A stretch of 64,000 bases of DNA from positions 297,395 to 361,394 of the forward strand of contig NZ_JAKKUV010000001.1 of the NCBI RefSeq assembly GCF_021864465.1, written 5' to 3'. Below, piece by piece: positions 28,303 through 39,327 of this stretch. The DNA is from Hyphobacterium sp. SN044 (GTDB lineage Bacteria > Pseudomonadota > Alphaproteobacteria > Caulobacterales > Maricaulaceae). Each line of letters opens with the position of its first letter. The first letter of the stretch is position 1. Position numbers and translations under genes: made by a program. The notes under the pieces were generated by a model. That model worked only from the letters and a program-made list of their open reading frames with translations, was not told the origin of the DNA and did no database searches.

Positions 28303-28769
28303 AAAACTGGCCGGGCGATCATCAGCCAGAGGATGGCGAGCACGCCCGCGAAAGCCGGGAAGCCGCAGGCGAACCAGATCCGGAACCATTTGAAATAGGC
28401 CGGGGGCAGAGCCTCGCCCGACGCAGCAGCGGCCTTGGCCAGCCCATGCATGCGGTGCTGGATCCAGACGACGGGAAGCCAGAACGCCCCGACCATCCCA
28501 TAGAGCGCCAGCGACCAGACGATCCAGCCTTCGCTGAGCGGCCAGCCGACCGTGCGGGCGAGTAAATAACCCGTGACGGGTTGCAGGACGACGGCGCTGG
28601 CGGTGAAGAGCCAGTCGGCGAGCACGACCGTCCCCGACACATGGGCGATCAGCCGCGCATCCCTTGTGCGATGCGCCATCACCATGAAGAAGGCGATGCC
28701 GGCCCCCGTGCCGAGGAGGACGGTCGCCCCGCCCACATGCAGCCAGCGCAGAATCAGTTCTGCCGTCAT
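28299..28769 (-). CDS. DUF2269-type integral membrane protein
   Basis: The 156-residue protein has four predicted membrane helices (about residues 5-30, 45-70, 80-100, 130-150) and an N-terminal segment LRWLHVGGATVLLGTGAGIAFFMVMAHRT that I associate with DUF2269. Function is unknown. It overlaps the upstream SDR/DoxX-like gene by four bases and converges with queD, overlapping its 3' end by four bases. The operon with an NAD(P)-binding membrane fusion protein suggests a shared role at the inner membrane. Confidence 0.75.
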   Translation of the reverse strand: MTAELILRWLHVGGATVLLGTGAGIAFFMVMAHRTRDARLIAHVSGTVVLADWLFTASAVVLQPVTGYLLARTVGWPLSEGWIVWSLALYGMVGAFWLPVVWIQHRMHGLAKAAAASGEALPPAYFKWFRIWFACGFPAFAGVLAILWLMIARPVF

Positions 28770-30064
28770 TTCTCGCTTCCGTTCATGGCCAGCGCAGCCA
28801 GTGCAGCGAGCACGATCGGAAGCATCTTCACCAGCGTGCCCATCGGGTCGGCCCAGAGATGCGGTGTGATGACCGTCGCCGATACCGCATAGGCCAGCGT
28901 CAGCGTGATCGTGCCCACCAGGGCAAGGCTGGAGGTGCGGCGTATGAGAATGCCCGCCCCGAGCGCGATATCGAGCGCCGCCCCGCCGAGCGTCAGTGTG
29001 AGGGCGGTACTCGTTGCGATCCCTTCCGCGGTCAGGATCGATGCCGCCGCATCGCGCTGGAACACGGCGACGACGCCCGAGACGATCCAGAACAGCGACA
29101 GGCCCGCGATCAGCAACGGGTGGAGGAAATAGGTCCGGGCGAAGCGCCGCGCCTGAATGTCCGCTTCGAACTCGCCGAGTGTCTGCGGGAGCGAGGAAGG
29201 CGGACCGCCGCGCGCCGCGGTCCAGGCCGACGCGTCACCGGTCACGCCCGCGCCCATCGTGCGCATCGCGGTCGAGCGCAGCGGCGTTTTCCAGCCGAGA
29301 TCGGCCGCCAGATCGCCCGCCAGTCCGGCGAGGCCGGCAAGCCAGCCGGGCAATGGAAGGATCGGTACCCGCCTGAAACCAAGCCAGTCACGAATACGCC
29401 CGATCATTTCGGCGAGCGTTTGCGCCTCGTCTTCCACCAGATCCGCTTCATAGCCGGACGGGCGCTGGCCCGTAGCGCAATCGGCCGCCTCCCGGGCCAG
29501 TTCGAATACGCTGACGGTCTGGGCCGGCGCGGCCGCATGGGCGACCGGAATCGCATAGGGGAGGGCGGCGAGACCGCGCAACAGCGCCGACCCGCCCCAG
29601 GCGTGCGGCGATATCACCAGCCCGGGCTTCAGGATTGCCCAGTGCAAACGGCTTTCGCGTACCCAGGCGTCGCCCGCCGCCTTGGTCCGCATGAAGGTGG
29701 TCGTGGCATCCGGGTCTGCGCCCGGCGCGGAAATCTGCACGAAGCGGGTTACGCCCGCGGCCTCACAGGCGGCGAGCAGTGCGGCGATACCGGTGTGGTG
29801 GACCGCCCAAAGATCGTCGCCGCCGCCATCCTGCAGGGCGCCGGCGCAGTTGATCACCGCATCATAGCCGTCCAGCCCGCCGGACCAGTCCTCCGGCCGC
29901 GTCAGCCGGGCGAGATCGGCCGCGACCCACTCCGCCCCCGGAATGGCGCGGCGTCCGCGGTCGGGATTGCGACCAGCGCCGGTGACCGAAAGGCCGCGCG
30001 CCAGGCATTCGCGCACCACCGCCGAACCGATCAGGCCATATCCGCCGAGAACGAGTATCCGCAT
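28766..30064 (-). CDS. NAD(P)-binding SDR protein fused to a DoxX-like membrane domain
   Basis: The 432-residue protein has an N-terminal Rossmann domain (MRILVLGGYGLIGSAVVRECLARG, residues 1-25; VINCAGALQDGG; FVQISAPGAD) of the atypical SDR or NmrA-like type. A C-terminal DoxX-like membrane domain of four helices occupies about 300-430. The start is the ATG giving MRILVLGGYG; the frame extends 49 residues upstream without homology. This fusion is known from other proteobacteria but its reaction is not established. It lies in a two-gene operon with the DUF2269 gene. Confidence 0.8.
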   Translation of the reverse strand: MRILVLGGYGLIGSAVVRECLARGLSVTGAGRNPDRGRRAIPGAEWVAADLARLTRPEDWSGGLDGYDAVINCAGALQDGGGDDLWAVHHTGIAALLAACEAAGVTRFVQISAPGADPDATTTFMRTKAAGDAWVRESRLHWAILKPGLVISPHAWGGSALLRGLAALPYAIPVAHAAAPAQTVSVFELAREAADCATGQRPSGYEADLVEDEAQTLAEMIGRIRDWLGFRRVPILPLPGWLAGLAGLAGDLAADLGWKTPLRSTAMRTMGAGVTGDASAWTAARGGPPSSLPQTLGEFEADIQARRFARTYFLHPLLIAGLSLFWIVSGVVAVFQRDAAASILTAEGIATSTALTLTLGGAALDIALGAGILIRRTSSLALVGTITLTLAYAVSATVITPHLWADPMGTLVKMLPIVLAALAALAMNGSEK

Positions 30065-30292
30065 CCCTGCCTCCCGATACGAACGCTTCCCTGTTTCGCA
30101 AGTCATGGCAAGCCGTCCGCACCTTGCGGCATTGACTTTCCCCCGCCTGCGGGTAGAAACCCCGCTTCCCTCGACAGGGCAGGGCTTGGCCGCTGCCTTC
30201 GATGAACCCACGGGACGACGCGGACACCGCCGTTTTTATCGTGGATCCGGATGAGGGACCGGACCCACCGGCCCGCGCCAAAGAGAGAAACA

Positions 30293-30910
30293 ATGACGAA
30301 GCGTCATTCGCAGAAGTACAAGATCGACCGCCGGATGGGCGAAAACATCTGGGGTCGTCCGAAAAGCCCGATCAATTCCCGTCCGTACGGCCCCGGCCAG
30401 CACGGTCAGCGCCGCAAGGGCAAGCTGTCCGACTTCGGCATGCAGCTCATGGCGAAGCAGAAGCTGAAGGGCTATTACGGCAACATCACCGAAAAGCAGT
30501 TCACGCGCATCTATGCCGAAGCCCAGCGCCGTCGCGGTAACACCGCCGAGCTGCTGATCGGCCTGCTGGAATCGCGTCTGGACGCGGTGGTCTACCGCGC
30601 CAAGTTCGTGCCGACCGTGTTCGCGGCGCGCCAGTTCGTGAACCACGGCCACGTCAAGGTGAATGGCCGCAAGGTCAACATTCCGTCCTATGTCTGCAAG
30701 CCGGGCGACGTCATCGAAGTGCGCGACCGTTCGCGCTCCATGGCGCTGGTCCTGGAAGCCCTGCAGAGCCCGGAACGCGACGTGCCGGACTATATCGACC
30801 TTGATCCGAAGGCGATGAAGGCCACCTATGCCCGCGTTCCGGAATTCGCCGAGGTTCCGTACCCGGTGAAGATGGAACCGAACCTGGTGGTCGAATTCTA
30901 CTCCTCGTAA
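30293..30910 (+). CDS. rpsD: Ribosomal protein S4
   Basis: S4 is a primary binder of 16S rRNA in small-subunit assembly. The 205-residue protein has the usual [26 protein letters not shown]-terminus, an S4 RNA-binding domain ([42 protein letters not shown]) and the terminal [12 protein letters not shown]. It stands alone, in the alphaproteobacterial style, with its own leader of about 228 bases and a terminator after it. Confidence 0.98.
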   Translation: MTKRHSQKYKIDRRMGENIWGRPKSPINSRPYGPGQHGQRRKGKLSDFGMQLMAKQKLKGYYGNITEKQFTRIYAEAQRRRGNTAELLIGLLESRLDAVVYRAKFVPTVFAARQFVNHGHVKVNGRKVNIPSYVCKPGDVIEVRDRSRSMALVLEALQSPERDVPDYIDLDPKAMKATYARVPEFAEVPYPVKMEPNLVVEFYSS

Positions 30911-30936
30911 TTCCGGGGATCATCGACGACATTGCG

Positions 30937-30970
30937 AAGGCCGCGCCGGATTGCTCCGCGCGGCCTTTTG
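30937..30970 (+). terminator. rpsD terminator
   Basis: AAGGCCGCGC (30937-30946) pairs with GCGCGGCCTT (30958-30967), followed by TTG. It lies 27 bases after the rpsD stop. The rest of the 277-base gap to the next gene holds two copies of GCGCAAGTGGA(A/G)TCG-like sequence (about 31010 and 31087) and a GATTCCG...CGGAATC inverted repeat. Confidence 0.85.
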
Positions 30971-31187
30971 CTTGCGCGGATATCTGACGGAATTGATTCC
31001 GGATTTCCGCGCAAGTGGAGTCGGAATCGCGTGAAACGGGAATTCCGCTTGAACAGTTCTCCTGACACGGAGAGTCCGGTATCCTGCGCAAGTGGAATCG
31101 AATGGATCGCACCCTTTGCGGCGGCACGCGGTTTGCGAGCAGGCCGGACGGGGTTATCACTTTGATTCAGGAAATCCGGGGAGTCGC

Positions 31188-31559
31188 ATGATGTTGTTCA
31201 GAATCGCGCTGATCGCGGCGTCTGCCGCCACACTGGCGGCGTGTTCGACCGTGCAGCGGCTTCCGCTGGTTCCAGGCGGAAACGACGAACCGGAAACCCA
31301 GATCGAGACCGTGATAGGCTCGCGTCTGATCGGCGACGACATCCTGGTGGTGCGCGTTGCCTCGAACGGCTGCACGCAGAAGGGCGATTTCCGGGTCGAT
31401 GTCAGCCGCCGCGACAACAGCTATTCGGTTCTGCTGGAACGCGTGCGCGAGGATTATTGCCGCGCGCTGATGCCGAACGGGGTCGAGATCGCCTTCGGTT
31501 TCGAGGAATTGGGCGTGCCGCAGGGCGCGACCGTTACGGTGGCGAATCCGACCCGGTAA
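31188..31559 (+). CDS. Small hypothetical lipoprotein
   Basis: The 123-residue protein has a lipoprotein signal ending LAAC (MMLFRIALIAASAATLAAC), and the mature part has two cysteines (NGCTQKGDF, EDYCRALMP) that could pair. It ends with GATVTVANPTR. I do not recognise a named family. GGGGAG before the two ATGs supports the start. It converges with grxD, six bases apart. Confidence 0.72.
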   Translation: MMLFRIALIAASAATLAACSTVQRLPLVPGGNDEPETQIETVIGSRLIGDDILVVRVASNGCTQKGDFRVDVSRRDNSYSVLLERVREDYCRALMPNGVEIAFGFEELGVPQGATVTVANPTR

Positions 31560-31565
31560 GACCGC

Positions 31566-31898
31566 CTACGCTGCCGGGGCGACGCCCTTGTCCTTGAGGT
31601 AGATCTGAAGCTCCCCCGCCTCGAACATCTCTTTCACGATGTCGCAGCCGCCGACGAATTCGCCCTTTACGTAGAGCTGGGGGATGGTCGGCCAGTCGGA
31701 ATAGGCCTTGATGCCTTCGCGAATGTCATGGTCTTCCAGCACGTTGACCGAGTGGTAGTCGACCTGGAGATGGTCGAGTACGCGCGCCACGACCGAGGAA
31801 AACCCGCACTGCGGGAAGACCGGCGTGCCCTTCATGAACAGCACCACGTCATTCGACTGGATGATGTCGCGGATATCGTCCTGAACGGTCGCACTCAT
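31566..31898 (-). CDS. grxD: Monothiol glutaredoxin Grx4
   Basis: Monothiol glutaredoxins bind and carry [2Fe-2S] clusters, usually together with BolA proteins. The 110-residue protein has the diagnostic CGFS active site (Cys31), KGTP before it, and the glutathione-binding segment [23 protein letters not shown]. It is the last gene of bolA-aldo/keto reductase-grxD, 54 bases after the middle gene. Confidence 0.97.
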   Translation of the reverse strand: MSATVQDDIRDIIQSNDVVLFMKGTPVFPQCGFSSVVARVLDHLQVDYHSVNVLEDHDIREGIKAYSDWPTIPQLYVKGEFVGGCDIVKEMFEAGELQIYLKDKGVAPAA

Positions 31899-31952
31899 GG
31901 CGGAATTCCCTTGCTTTGGTAGCGTGAGAGCTATGCAGCCGCCCCCCGGCGG

Positions 31953-32780
31953 TCAAGTCCCGGCCAGCGCCGCATTCGCAGCGAGATTATCCGCGCGCGT
32001 CGTGGTCGTCATCACCACGTCCACGTCGGCGCGTGCGAGTGCCGTCCTGAGCGCGGCTTCCGCGTCGACCGCCGCACTCGTACGATCCGGGGAGAGGACC
32101 GAGCGAAGCTGCCGCGCTGCATACCAGACATCGCCGCCCGTCTTCGGCAGGCCGGAGCGCTTCAGGCCGCGCATCACCTCGATGGCGATCGTGCCCATGC
32201 CCGCCTTGTTGGCACGTTCGAAGCGGTGAAGCTGCGTCTCGTCGGCGTTTGGCGGGCAGGGTGCCATCATCAGGTCGAACACGCCGCTGTCGATACCGGC
32301 GTCGAGTTCCTCGCCGCGCCCGCAAATCCCGAGAAAGCGGAAGGCCCCAACACTGCGCAACAGATCGAGCCGCTGCATCAGCGCGTCGGTCAGCTCGTGC
32401 GGCGCCGGGCCGTGCAGGAAGAGTGCATCGGCATGCCCAAGGGCGAAGCGGCGCAGGCTGTCCTGAAGCGACAATTCGATCGCGTCGGGCGTGAAGTCGC
32501 GGCGCTTGCGTCCCATCCCGGCGGACAGGACGCCGGCCTTCGTCATGATGAAGAGCGCATCGGCATCCTGGTTCTTCAATGCCAGACCGAGGCGGCTTTC
32601 CGCCTCGCCGTCGCCATAGGGCGGGGCGGTATCGAACACGGTATAGCCCGCCTTGATCGCCTTGCGGATGAGCGACACGCTCTCATTCCGGCCCACAAGC
32701 TGCGAGCCGTGCGGACCGGAAACGCCGAAGCCCAGCTTCGAGACCTCTTCGCCTGTCTTCCCCAGCCTGACCTTCTTCAC
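31953..32780 (-). CDS. Aldo/keto reductase
   Basis: The 275-residue protein has the AKR barrel start KKVRLGKTGEEVSKLGFG and the segment AGYTVFDTAPPYGDGEAESRLG with the catalytic-type Asp and Tyr; the expected Lys follows at FIMTKAGVL. The equivalent of the catalytic His is in ALFLHGP. It is somewhat shorter than the 300-330 usual for the family. It overlaps the bolA gene by four bases. An AKR between bolA and grxD is unusual; a role linked to Fe-S trafficking is only inference. Confidence 0.85.
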   Translation of the reverse strand: MKKVRLGKTGEEVSKLGFGVSGPHGSQLVGRNESVSLIRKAIKAGYTVFDTAPPYGDGEAESRLGLALKNQDADALFIMTKAGVLSAGMGRKRRDFTPDAIELSLQDSLRRFALGHADALFLHGPAPHELTDALMQRLDLLRSVGAFRFLGICGRGEELDAGIDSGVFDLMMAPCPPNADETQLHRFERANKAGMGTIAIEVMRGLKRSGLPKTGGDVWYAARQLRSVLSPDRTSAAVDAEAALRTALARADVDVVMTTTTRADNLAANAALAGT

Positions 32781-33007
32781 GGTGCGCGCGTCTCCAGTGC
32801 CAGGGCGTGCAATTCGCCGCCCATCCGTCCCTGCAGCGCGGCATAGACCATCTGGTGCTGCTTCACGCGTGGCAGGCCGCGGAAGGCCTCGGCGACGACC
32901 ACCGCCTTGTAGTGATCGCCATCGCCGGCAAGGTCGATGATCTCGACCTCTGCGCCGTCAATCCCGTCGCGGATCAGCTGGGCGATGTCATCGGCTTGCA
33001 TGGGCAT
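32777..33007 (-). CDS. bolA: BolA/IbaG family protein
   Basis: BolA proteins pair with monothiol glutaredoxins to handle [2Fe-2S] clusters. The 76-residue product has the family's IEIIDLAGDGDHYKAVVVAEAF-like core and the terminal KQHQMVYAALQGRMGGELHALALET. The His of GDGDHY and of HALALET are the usual ligand candidates. It is the first gene of its operon and overlaps the next by four bases. Confidence 0.92.
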   Translation of the reverse strand: MPMQADDIAQLIRDGIDGAEVEIIDLAGDGDHYKAVVVAEAFRGLPRVKQHQMVYAALQGRMGGELHALALETRAP

Positions 33008-33094
33008 GAGAAATCCGTAACTGGTTCTGCTCGTATCAAAACTCTAATGCAGGGTTTTGCCGCTTCGGCGCAAGTCAGGGAAAGAGAGATCGTT

Positions 33095-34069
33095 ATGCGC
33101 AATTTGGGTCTTGCGGCCGTCCTGGTGTCCGCCATCGCAACCGTGGCGTTCGCATCCGCACAGGCGCAGACGGTCGATCGCGATTCGGCGTTGACCGATC
33201 TGCGCATTCTTTCGGCCGATGATATGGACGGCCGCGGCACCGGCACCGAGGGGGCCGAGCGCGCCCGGGCCTATATCACGGGACGGTTCGAGGAGATCGG
33301 CATCCTCCCGGCCTTCGAGGACTACGAGCACGACTTTTCCTATGAGCGGCAGGGCGCCAGCCACGACGCCATCAACCTCGTCGGCTATATCGAGGGTACG
33401 TCGGACAGCGACACGGTGATGATCGTCACCGCGCATTACGACCACCTCGGCCATTGCGGCGGACAGATCTGCAACGGGGCCGACGACAACGCCTCCGGCG
33501 TGGCCGCCATGCTGGCGATCGCGGCGGACTTCGTGGCCAATCCGCCCGAGCATGACGTCTACTTCGCGGCGCTCGACGCCGAGGAAGTTGGCCTGCAGGG
33601 CGCCCGCGCGCTGGTCAGCGATTTCCCGGTGGCCCTCGAACGCCTCGCGCTCAACGTCAATCTCGACATGCTGGGCTATCAGGAAGAAAGCGAGCTGCCC
33701 GCCGCCGGGGCTTTTCACTATCCCTTCCTGCGCGAACGCGTGGACCGGGCCGGGGCGGTCGAGGGCATCACCCTGATCCAGGGCTATGATTCACCGGAAT
33801 GGGGCGAGAATGGCGACTGGACCTATGCGTCCGACCACGGCCCCTTCCACCGCGCGGGCATCCCCTTCATCTATTACGGTGTTGATTTCCATCAGCATTA
33901 TCACCAGCCGACCGATGAGTACGAAGTCATACACTACGACTTTTTCGTCGGCGCGACCCAGACCGTGATGGATGCTGTGCGCCTGTTCGACAGCGAACTG
34001 GACGCGATCCGCGAGGACCGTGATGCGGCGCGTGCCGAGCGCCCGACCAAGCCGGGCATGGGGCAGTAA
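33095..34069 (+). CDS. Secreted M28 family metallopeptidase
   Basis: This 324-residue predicted aminopeptidase has a signal peptide (MRNLGLAAVLVSAIATVAFASAQAQ). All zinc ligands are present: His in VTAHYDHLG, Asp in GADDNASG, Glu-Glu in LDAEEVGLQG, Asp in NVNLDMLGY and His in HQHYHQP. I start at the ATG with AGAGA upstream; the frame runs 96 codons further back across bolA. It sits between bolA and purL, where alphaproteobacteria commonly have those two genes adjacent, and the dispersed repeat at 34100 follows it. Confidence 0.9.
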   Translation: MRNLGLAAVLVSAIATVAFASAQAQTVDRDSALTDLRILSADDMDGRGTGTEGAERARAYITGRFEEIGILPAFEDYEHDFSYERQGASHDAINLVGYIEGTSDSDTVMIVTAHYDHLGHCGGQICNGADDNASGVAAMLAIAADFVANPPEHDVYFAALDAEEVGLQGARALVSDFPVALERLALNVNLDMLGYQEESELPAAGAFHYPFLRERVDRAGAVEGITLIQGYDSPEWGENGDWTYASDHGPFHRAGIPFIYYGVDFHQHYHQPTDEYEVIHYDFFVGATQTVMDAVRLFDSELDAIREDRDAARAERPTKPGMGQ

Positions 34070-34099
34070 AAGGGTACGGTATCCCTGCAAGAGGCAATG

Positions 34100-34240
34100 C
34101 AATCCCTTCTCCCCTTTTTTGAAGGGGAGAAGGTGCCCGTCAGGGCGGATGAGGGGTTCTGCTCCGTAGTCAGACGAGGGAGTCTGCCCCCTCACCCGGC
34201 GCTTCGCGCCACCCTCTCCCCCAAATGGGGGCGAGGGGAA
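34100..34240 (-). repeat. Dispersed repeat, copy 1 (inverted relative to 44829-44957)
   Basis: The 179-base gap between the convergent M28 gene and purL holds a 141-base element. On the minus strand it reads TTCCCCTCGCCCCCATTTGG, then GGGAGAGGG and GGTGAGGGGG. Next is the conserved core TACGGAGCAGAACCCCTCAT, and it ends in a hairpin CCTTCTCCCC-TTTTTTG-AAGGGGAGAAGG-like. The same order of blocks is at 44829-44957 on the plus strand. It may act as a bidirectional terminator here. Confidence 0.8.
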
Positions 34241-34248
34241 CGAGACGC

Positions 34249-36453
<2,205 letters not shown>

Positions 36454-36550
36454 GTCAGACGTGTCCGGCTGGGGCTTCGGCGTTTCCGCCTTCTAGCCGT
36501 CCCGGACCCCGCACGCAAAGCCTCCGTCACCTGCCTGTCAGGCGTTCGGC

Positions 36551-36919
36551 CTATTTACCGGCGTTGGCGTCCCAGTACTGGACGATGCGCTCGGCGGTGG
36601 CTGCGATGTCGGTGTCGTTGCGGGTGTCGTGGACGATCAGCAGCGCCTGGCCGCCCGTGTCGACCGCCGTGCACTGAATCGTCACGTCCCGCTCCATGTG
36701 GTCGGTCTGGTAGGCATAGACGCCGATCGAACCGCGCTGCAGTTCACCGACCGAATAGACCCGCGAATAATTGTTCAGGATGCGGTAGGCGCGGCTGATG
36801 CAGTCAGCCGTGCTTGTGGAGTTCAGCAGGCCGCGAATTTCCCAGCCTGCGGCATAGGAAGGCGCTGCGGTCATCACGGCCGCAGCGGCCGCAGCCGCGA
36901 TGGCAACTAACGTTCTCAT
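36551..36919 (-). CDS. Small secreted hypothetical protein
   Basis: The 122-residue product has an Ala-rich signal peptide (MRTLVAIAAAAAAAVMTAAPSYA) and a mature domain of about 98 residues with two cysteines (ADCISRAYRIL and VTIQCTAVD). It contains GSIGVYAYQTDHMERDVTIQCTAVDTGGQALLIVHDTRNDTDI. I do not recognise the family. It is inserted between purQ and purL on the same strand, 97 bases before purL and 85 after purQ, so it may be transcribed with them. The upstream frame extension has no support. Confidence 0.7.
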   Translation of the reverse strand: MRTLVAIAAAAAAAVMTAAPSYAAGWEIRGLLNSTSTADCISRAYRILNNYSRVYSVGELQRGSIGVYAYQTDHMERDVTIQCTAVDTGGQALLIVHDTRNDTDIAATAERIVQYWDANAGK

Positions 36920-37004
36920 GGTTTTTCCCCTGTCACTGCGAGAGCGACAGGTTTCCACAAGCCGCCCCGACCGGCAATCACCGGAACGAGGGATTTCCGA
37001 AAAA

Positions 37005-37667
37005 TCAGGCGCTTCCGAGCAGACTTTCGAACACACCAAGCCCGTCCGTGCCGCCATGATCGGCGTCCACCGCGCGTTCGGGGTGGGGCATCATGCCCAT
37101 GATCGTGCCGCGCGCATTGGTGATTCCCGCAATGTCGCGCGCCGAGCCGTTCGGATTGTTCGCATAGCGGAACACGACCTGACCTTCGCCTTCGAGCCGG
37201 TCGAGCGTGGCGGCGTCAGCGAAGTAATTGCCGTCATGGTGCGCGATCGGGAAGACGACTTCGCGCTGACCGCCATAGGCGCTGGTGAACTGCGTGTTGC
37301 CATTCTCGATCGTCAGCGGCGCCTTCTCGCAGATGAAGGTCAGCCCCGCATTGCGCATAAGCGCGCCAGGCAGGAGGCCGGTCTCGGTCAGCACCTGGAA
37401 GCCGTTGCACACACCGAGGATCGGCGCGCCGCGTTCGGCATGCGCGCGCAGTGCGGGAATGATCGCCGAGCGCGAGGCCATCGCGCCGCAGCGCAGATAG
37501 TCGCCATAGGAAAACCCGCCCGGAACCATCACGAATTCGGTGCCGTCGGGCAGTTCGGTTTCCTGGTGCCAGACCATGGCGGGGGCATGGCCCGTCACGC
37601 GCTCGATCGCGTCGTGCGCGTCGCGGTCGCAGTTCGAGCCGGGGAAGACGATAACGGCGGATTTCAT
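37005..37667 (-). CDS. purQ: Phosphoribosylformylglycinamidine synthase, PurQ subunit
   Basis: PurQ is the glutaminase of the PurLQS complex. The 220-residue class I amidotransferase has the catalytic Cys in [13 protein letters not shown], the His/Glu pair in [10 protein letters not shown] near the C-terminus, and [17 protein letters not shown]. It is on the same strand as purC, purS and purL. A ParDE pair precedes it by 62 bases. Confidence 0.97.
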   Translation of the reverse strand: MKSAVIVFPGSNCDRDAHDAIERVTGHAPAMVWHQETELPDGTEFVMVPGGFSYGDYLRCGAMASRSAIIPALRAHAERGAPILGVCNGFQVLTETGLLPGALMRNAGLTFICEKAPLTIENGNTQFTSAYGGQREVVFPIAHHDGNYFADAATLDRLEGEGQVVFRYANNPNGSARDIAGITNARGTIMGMMPHPERAVDADHGGTDGLGVFESLLGSA

Positions 37668-37729
37668 GAGCAGGCCTTTAGCAGGACGGTTCGAGATTGG
37701 CGAGCGGGGGATTCAGGCCCCGTCACAGC

Positions 37730-38017
37730 CTACAGATTCTCGTCGGGCAGCATCCGCCCATGGAGCACACGAAGAACCAGAATCGAGTCTCCTCGAACCT
37801 CATAGAATATCGCGTGCGCCTTGTAGATGAGATGGCGGGTCGGCGGACGGATGCCGTCCAGTATGCCGCTTGCGATCGGAAATCGAGCGAGCGTTTCGAA
37901 CGCCGCCGTGAGGCTCTGGCTGTAGAGCTCCGCCTGTTCCCGTCCGAAGCGCTCAAGCCCGTCTAGATAAAGGGCGACAAGGTCGTCTTCGGCACGCGAG
38001 GTGAACTCAATCCGCAT
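37730..38017 (-). CDS. parE: ParE/RelE-superfamily toxin
   Basis: The 95-residue product has the RelE/ParE layout: IEFTSRAEDDLVALYLDG helix, FGREQAELYSQSLTAAFETLARFP, then beta strands RHLIYKAHAIFYEVRGDSILVLRVLHGRM. In ParE-type toxins the target is DNA gyrase, but sequence alone cannot decide. The start at MRIEFTSRAED overlaps the antitoxin gene by 11 bases, the normal coupling for such modules. The pair sits within the pur run. Confidence 0.87.
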   Translation of the reverse strand: MRIEFTSRAEDDLVALYLDGLERFGREQAELYSQSLTAAFETLARFPIASGILDGIRPPTRHLIYKAHAIFYEVRGDSILVLRVLHGRMLPDENL

Positions 38018-38261
38018 GACCGCGCCGCTTCGCCTCGGCACGGGCACCATCCATGATCTGGTCGAAAGACTTCCCGCTGGGGCCGCTGGCAATGCCGTCA
38101 TCGATCGCGCGCTGAAGGGCCTCCAGCTTGCGATGATTGCTCTCGCTACGGCGGATCAGGTCGCGGACGAAATCGCTCGAATTCGCGTACTCACCAGAGC
38201 GCACGCGGTCCTCGACGAATTTCTTGAGTTCGCCGGGCAGGGAAACATTCATCGTCGCCAT
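38007..38261 (-). CDS. parD: ParD-family antitoxin
   Basis: The 84-residue protein has a ribbon-helix-helix N-terminus (MNVSLPGELKKFVEDRVRSGEYANSSDFVRDLIRR), typical of ParD/CopG antitoxins that bind their own promoter and neutralise a ParE toxin. The acidic and basic C-terminal part (DDGIASGPSGKSFDQIMDGARAE) would bind the toxin. Either of two ATGs three codons apart could start it. It precedes its toxin and lies 71 bases after purS. Confidence 0.88.
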   Translation of the reverse strand: MATMNVSLPGELKKFVEDRVRSGEYANSSDFVRDLIRRSESNHRKLEALQRAIDDGIASGPSGKSFDQIMDGARAEAKRRGHAD

Positions 38262-38332
38262 GGGACGCTCCGCGTTTGCGAGGTCCCAGACTACCAAGAA
38301 TGACAAACTTTGCCAATCGTTGGGCGGGGTAC

Positions 38333-38572
38333 TTACTCGATCTCGACGGTGAAATTCTCGATCACCGGATTGGCGAGCAGCTTGTCGCACATTTCCTTCA
38401 CGCGGGTCTCGGCGGCCGCCTTGTCGTCGCCGGTCAGTTCCAGCTCGATCAGCTTGCCCTGACGCGCTTCGGTGACTTCGGAATAGCCCATCGTCTTCAG
38501 CGCGCCGGCAACGGCGGCCCCTTGCGGATCCAGAACACCGGGCTTCAGGAATACGTGGATGCGGGCTTTCAC
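38333..38572 (-). CDS. purS: Phosphoribosylformylglycinamidine synthase, PurS subunit
   Basis: PurS is the small bridging subunit between PurL and PurQ. The 79-residue protein has [29 protein letters not shown] and the terminal [18 protein letters not shown]. The start is a GTG that overlaps the purC stop by four bases (GTGA), so it is translationally coupled to purC. Longer frames upstream lie over purC. Confidence 0.93.
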   Translation of the reverse strand: MKARIHVFLKPGVLDPQGAAVAGALKTMGYSEVTEARQGKLIELELTGDDKAAAETRVKEMCDKLLANPVIENFTVEIE

Positions 38573-39327
38573 TTCCAGGCCTCGTCGTTGGCGGCGCGGG
38601 GCGCCTCTTTCATGATTCCCAGACGGCGGGCGACTTCCGCATAGGCCTCGGTCACATTCCCGAGGTCGCGGCGGAAGCGGTCCTTGTCCATCTTCTCGTT
38701 GGTTTCGATGTCCCACAGTCGGCAGCTATCCGGGCTGATCTCGTCGGCCAGCACCGTGCGGACCATGTCGCCTTCATAGAGGCGGCCGAATTCCAGCTTG
38801 AAATCGATCAGGCGGATGCCGACCGCGGCGAACATGCCCGACAGGAAGTCGTTCACGCGCAGGGTCAGCGAGATGATGTCGTCGATTTCCTGGGTCGAGG
38901 CCCAGTTGAACGCCGTGATGTGCTCTTCCGCCACGAGCGGATCGCCGAGCGTGTCGTTCTTGTAGCAGAACTCGACGATCGAACGGGGCAGGGGATCGCC
39001 CTCGGCGATGCCGAGGCGCTGGCTGATCGAGCCTGCGGCCACATTCCGGCAGATTACTTCCAGCGGGATGATCTCGACTTCGCGGACCAGCTGTTCGCGC
39101 ATGTTGAGCCGGCGGATGAAGTGGGTCGGCACGCCGATCCGGCCGAGATTCAGCATGATGAATTCGCTGATCCGGTTGTTGAGGACGCCCTTGCCCTCCA
39201 GCGTGGCCTTCTTCTTGTTGTTGAAGGCGGTGGCATCGTCCTTGAAATACTGGACGAGGGTGCCCGGTTCCGGACCCTCATAGAGGATCTTGGCCTTGCC
39301 TTCGTAGATCTTCTTGCGGCGGCTCAT
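38569..39327 (-). CDS. purC: SAICAR synthetase
   Basis: PurC joins aspartate to CAIR in purine synthesis. The 252-residue protein starts [34 protein letters not shown] and has [24 protein letters not shown], the [11 protein letters not shown] segment, and DFKLEFGR followed by [15 protein letters not shown] start at [10 protein letters not shown]; the upstream frame has no family support. It opens the pur run and diverges from the DUF1476 gene. Confidence 0.97.
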   Translation of the reverse strand: MSRRKKIYEGKAKILYEGPEPGTLVQYFKDDATAFNNKKKATLEGKGVLNNRISEFIMLNLGRIGVPTHFIRRLNMREQLVREVEIIPLEVICRNVAAGSISQRLGIAEGDPLPRSIVEFCYKNDTLGDPLVAEEHITAFNWASTQEIDDIISLTLRVNDFLSGMFAAVGIRLIDFKLEFGRLYEGDMVRTVLADEISPDSCRLWDIETNEKMDKDRFRRDLGNVTEAYAEVARRLGIMKEAPRAANDEAWK

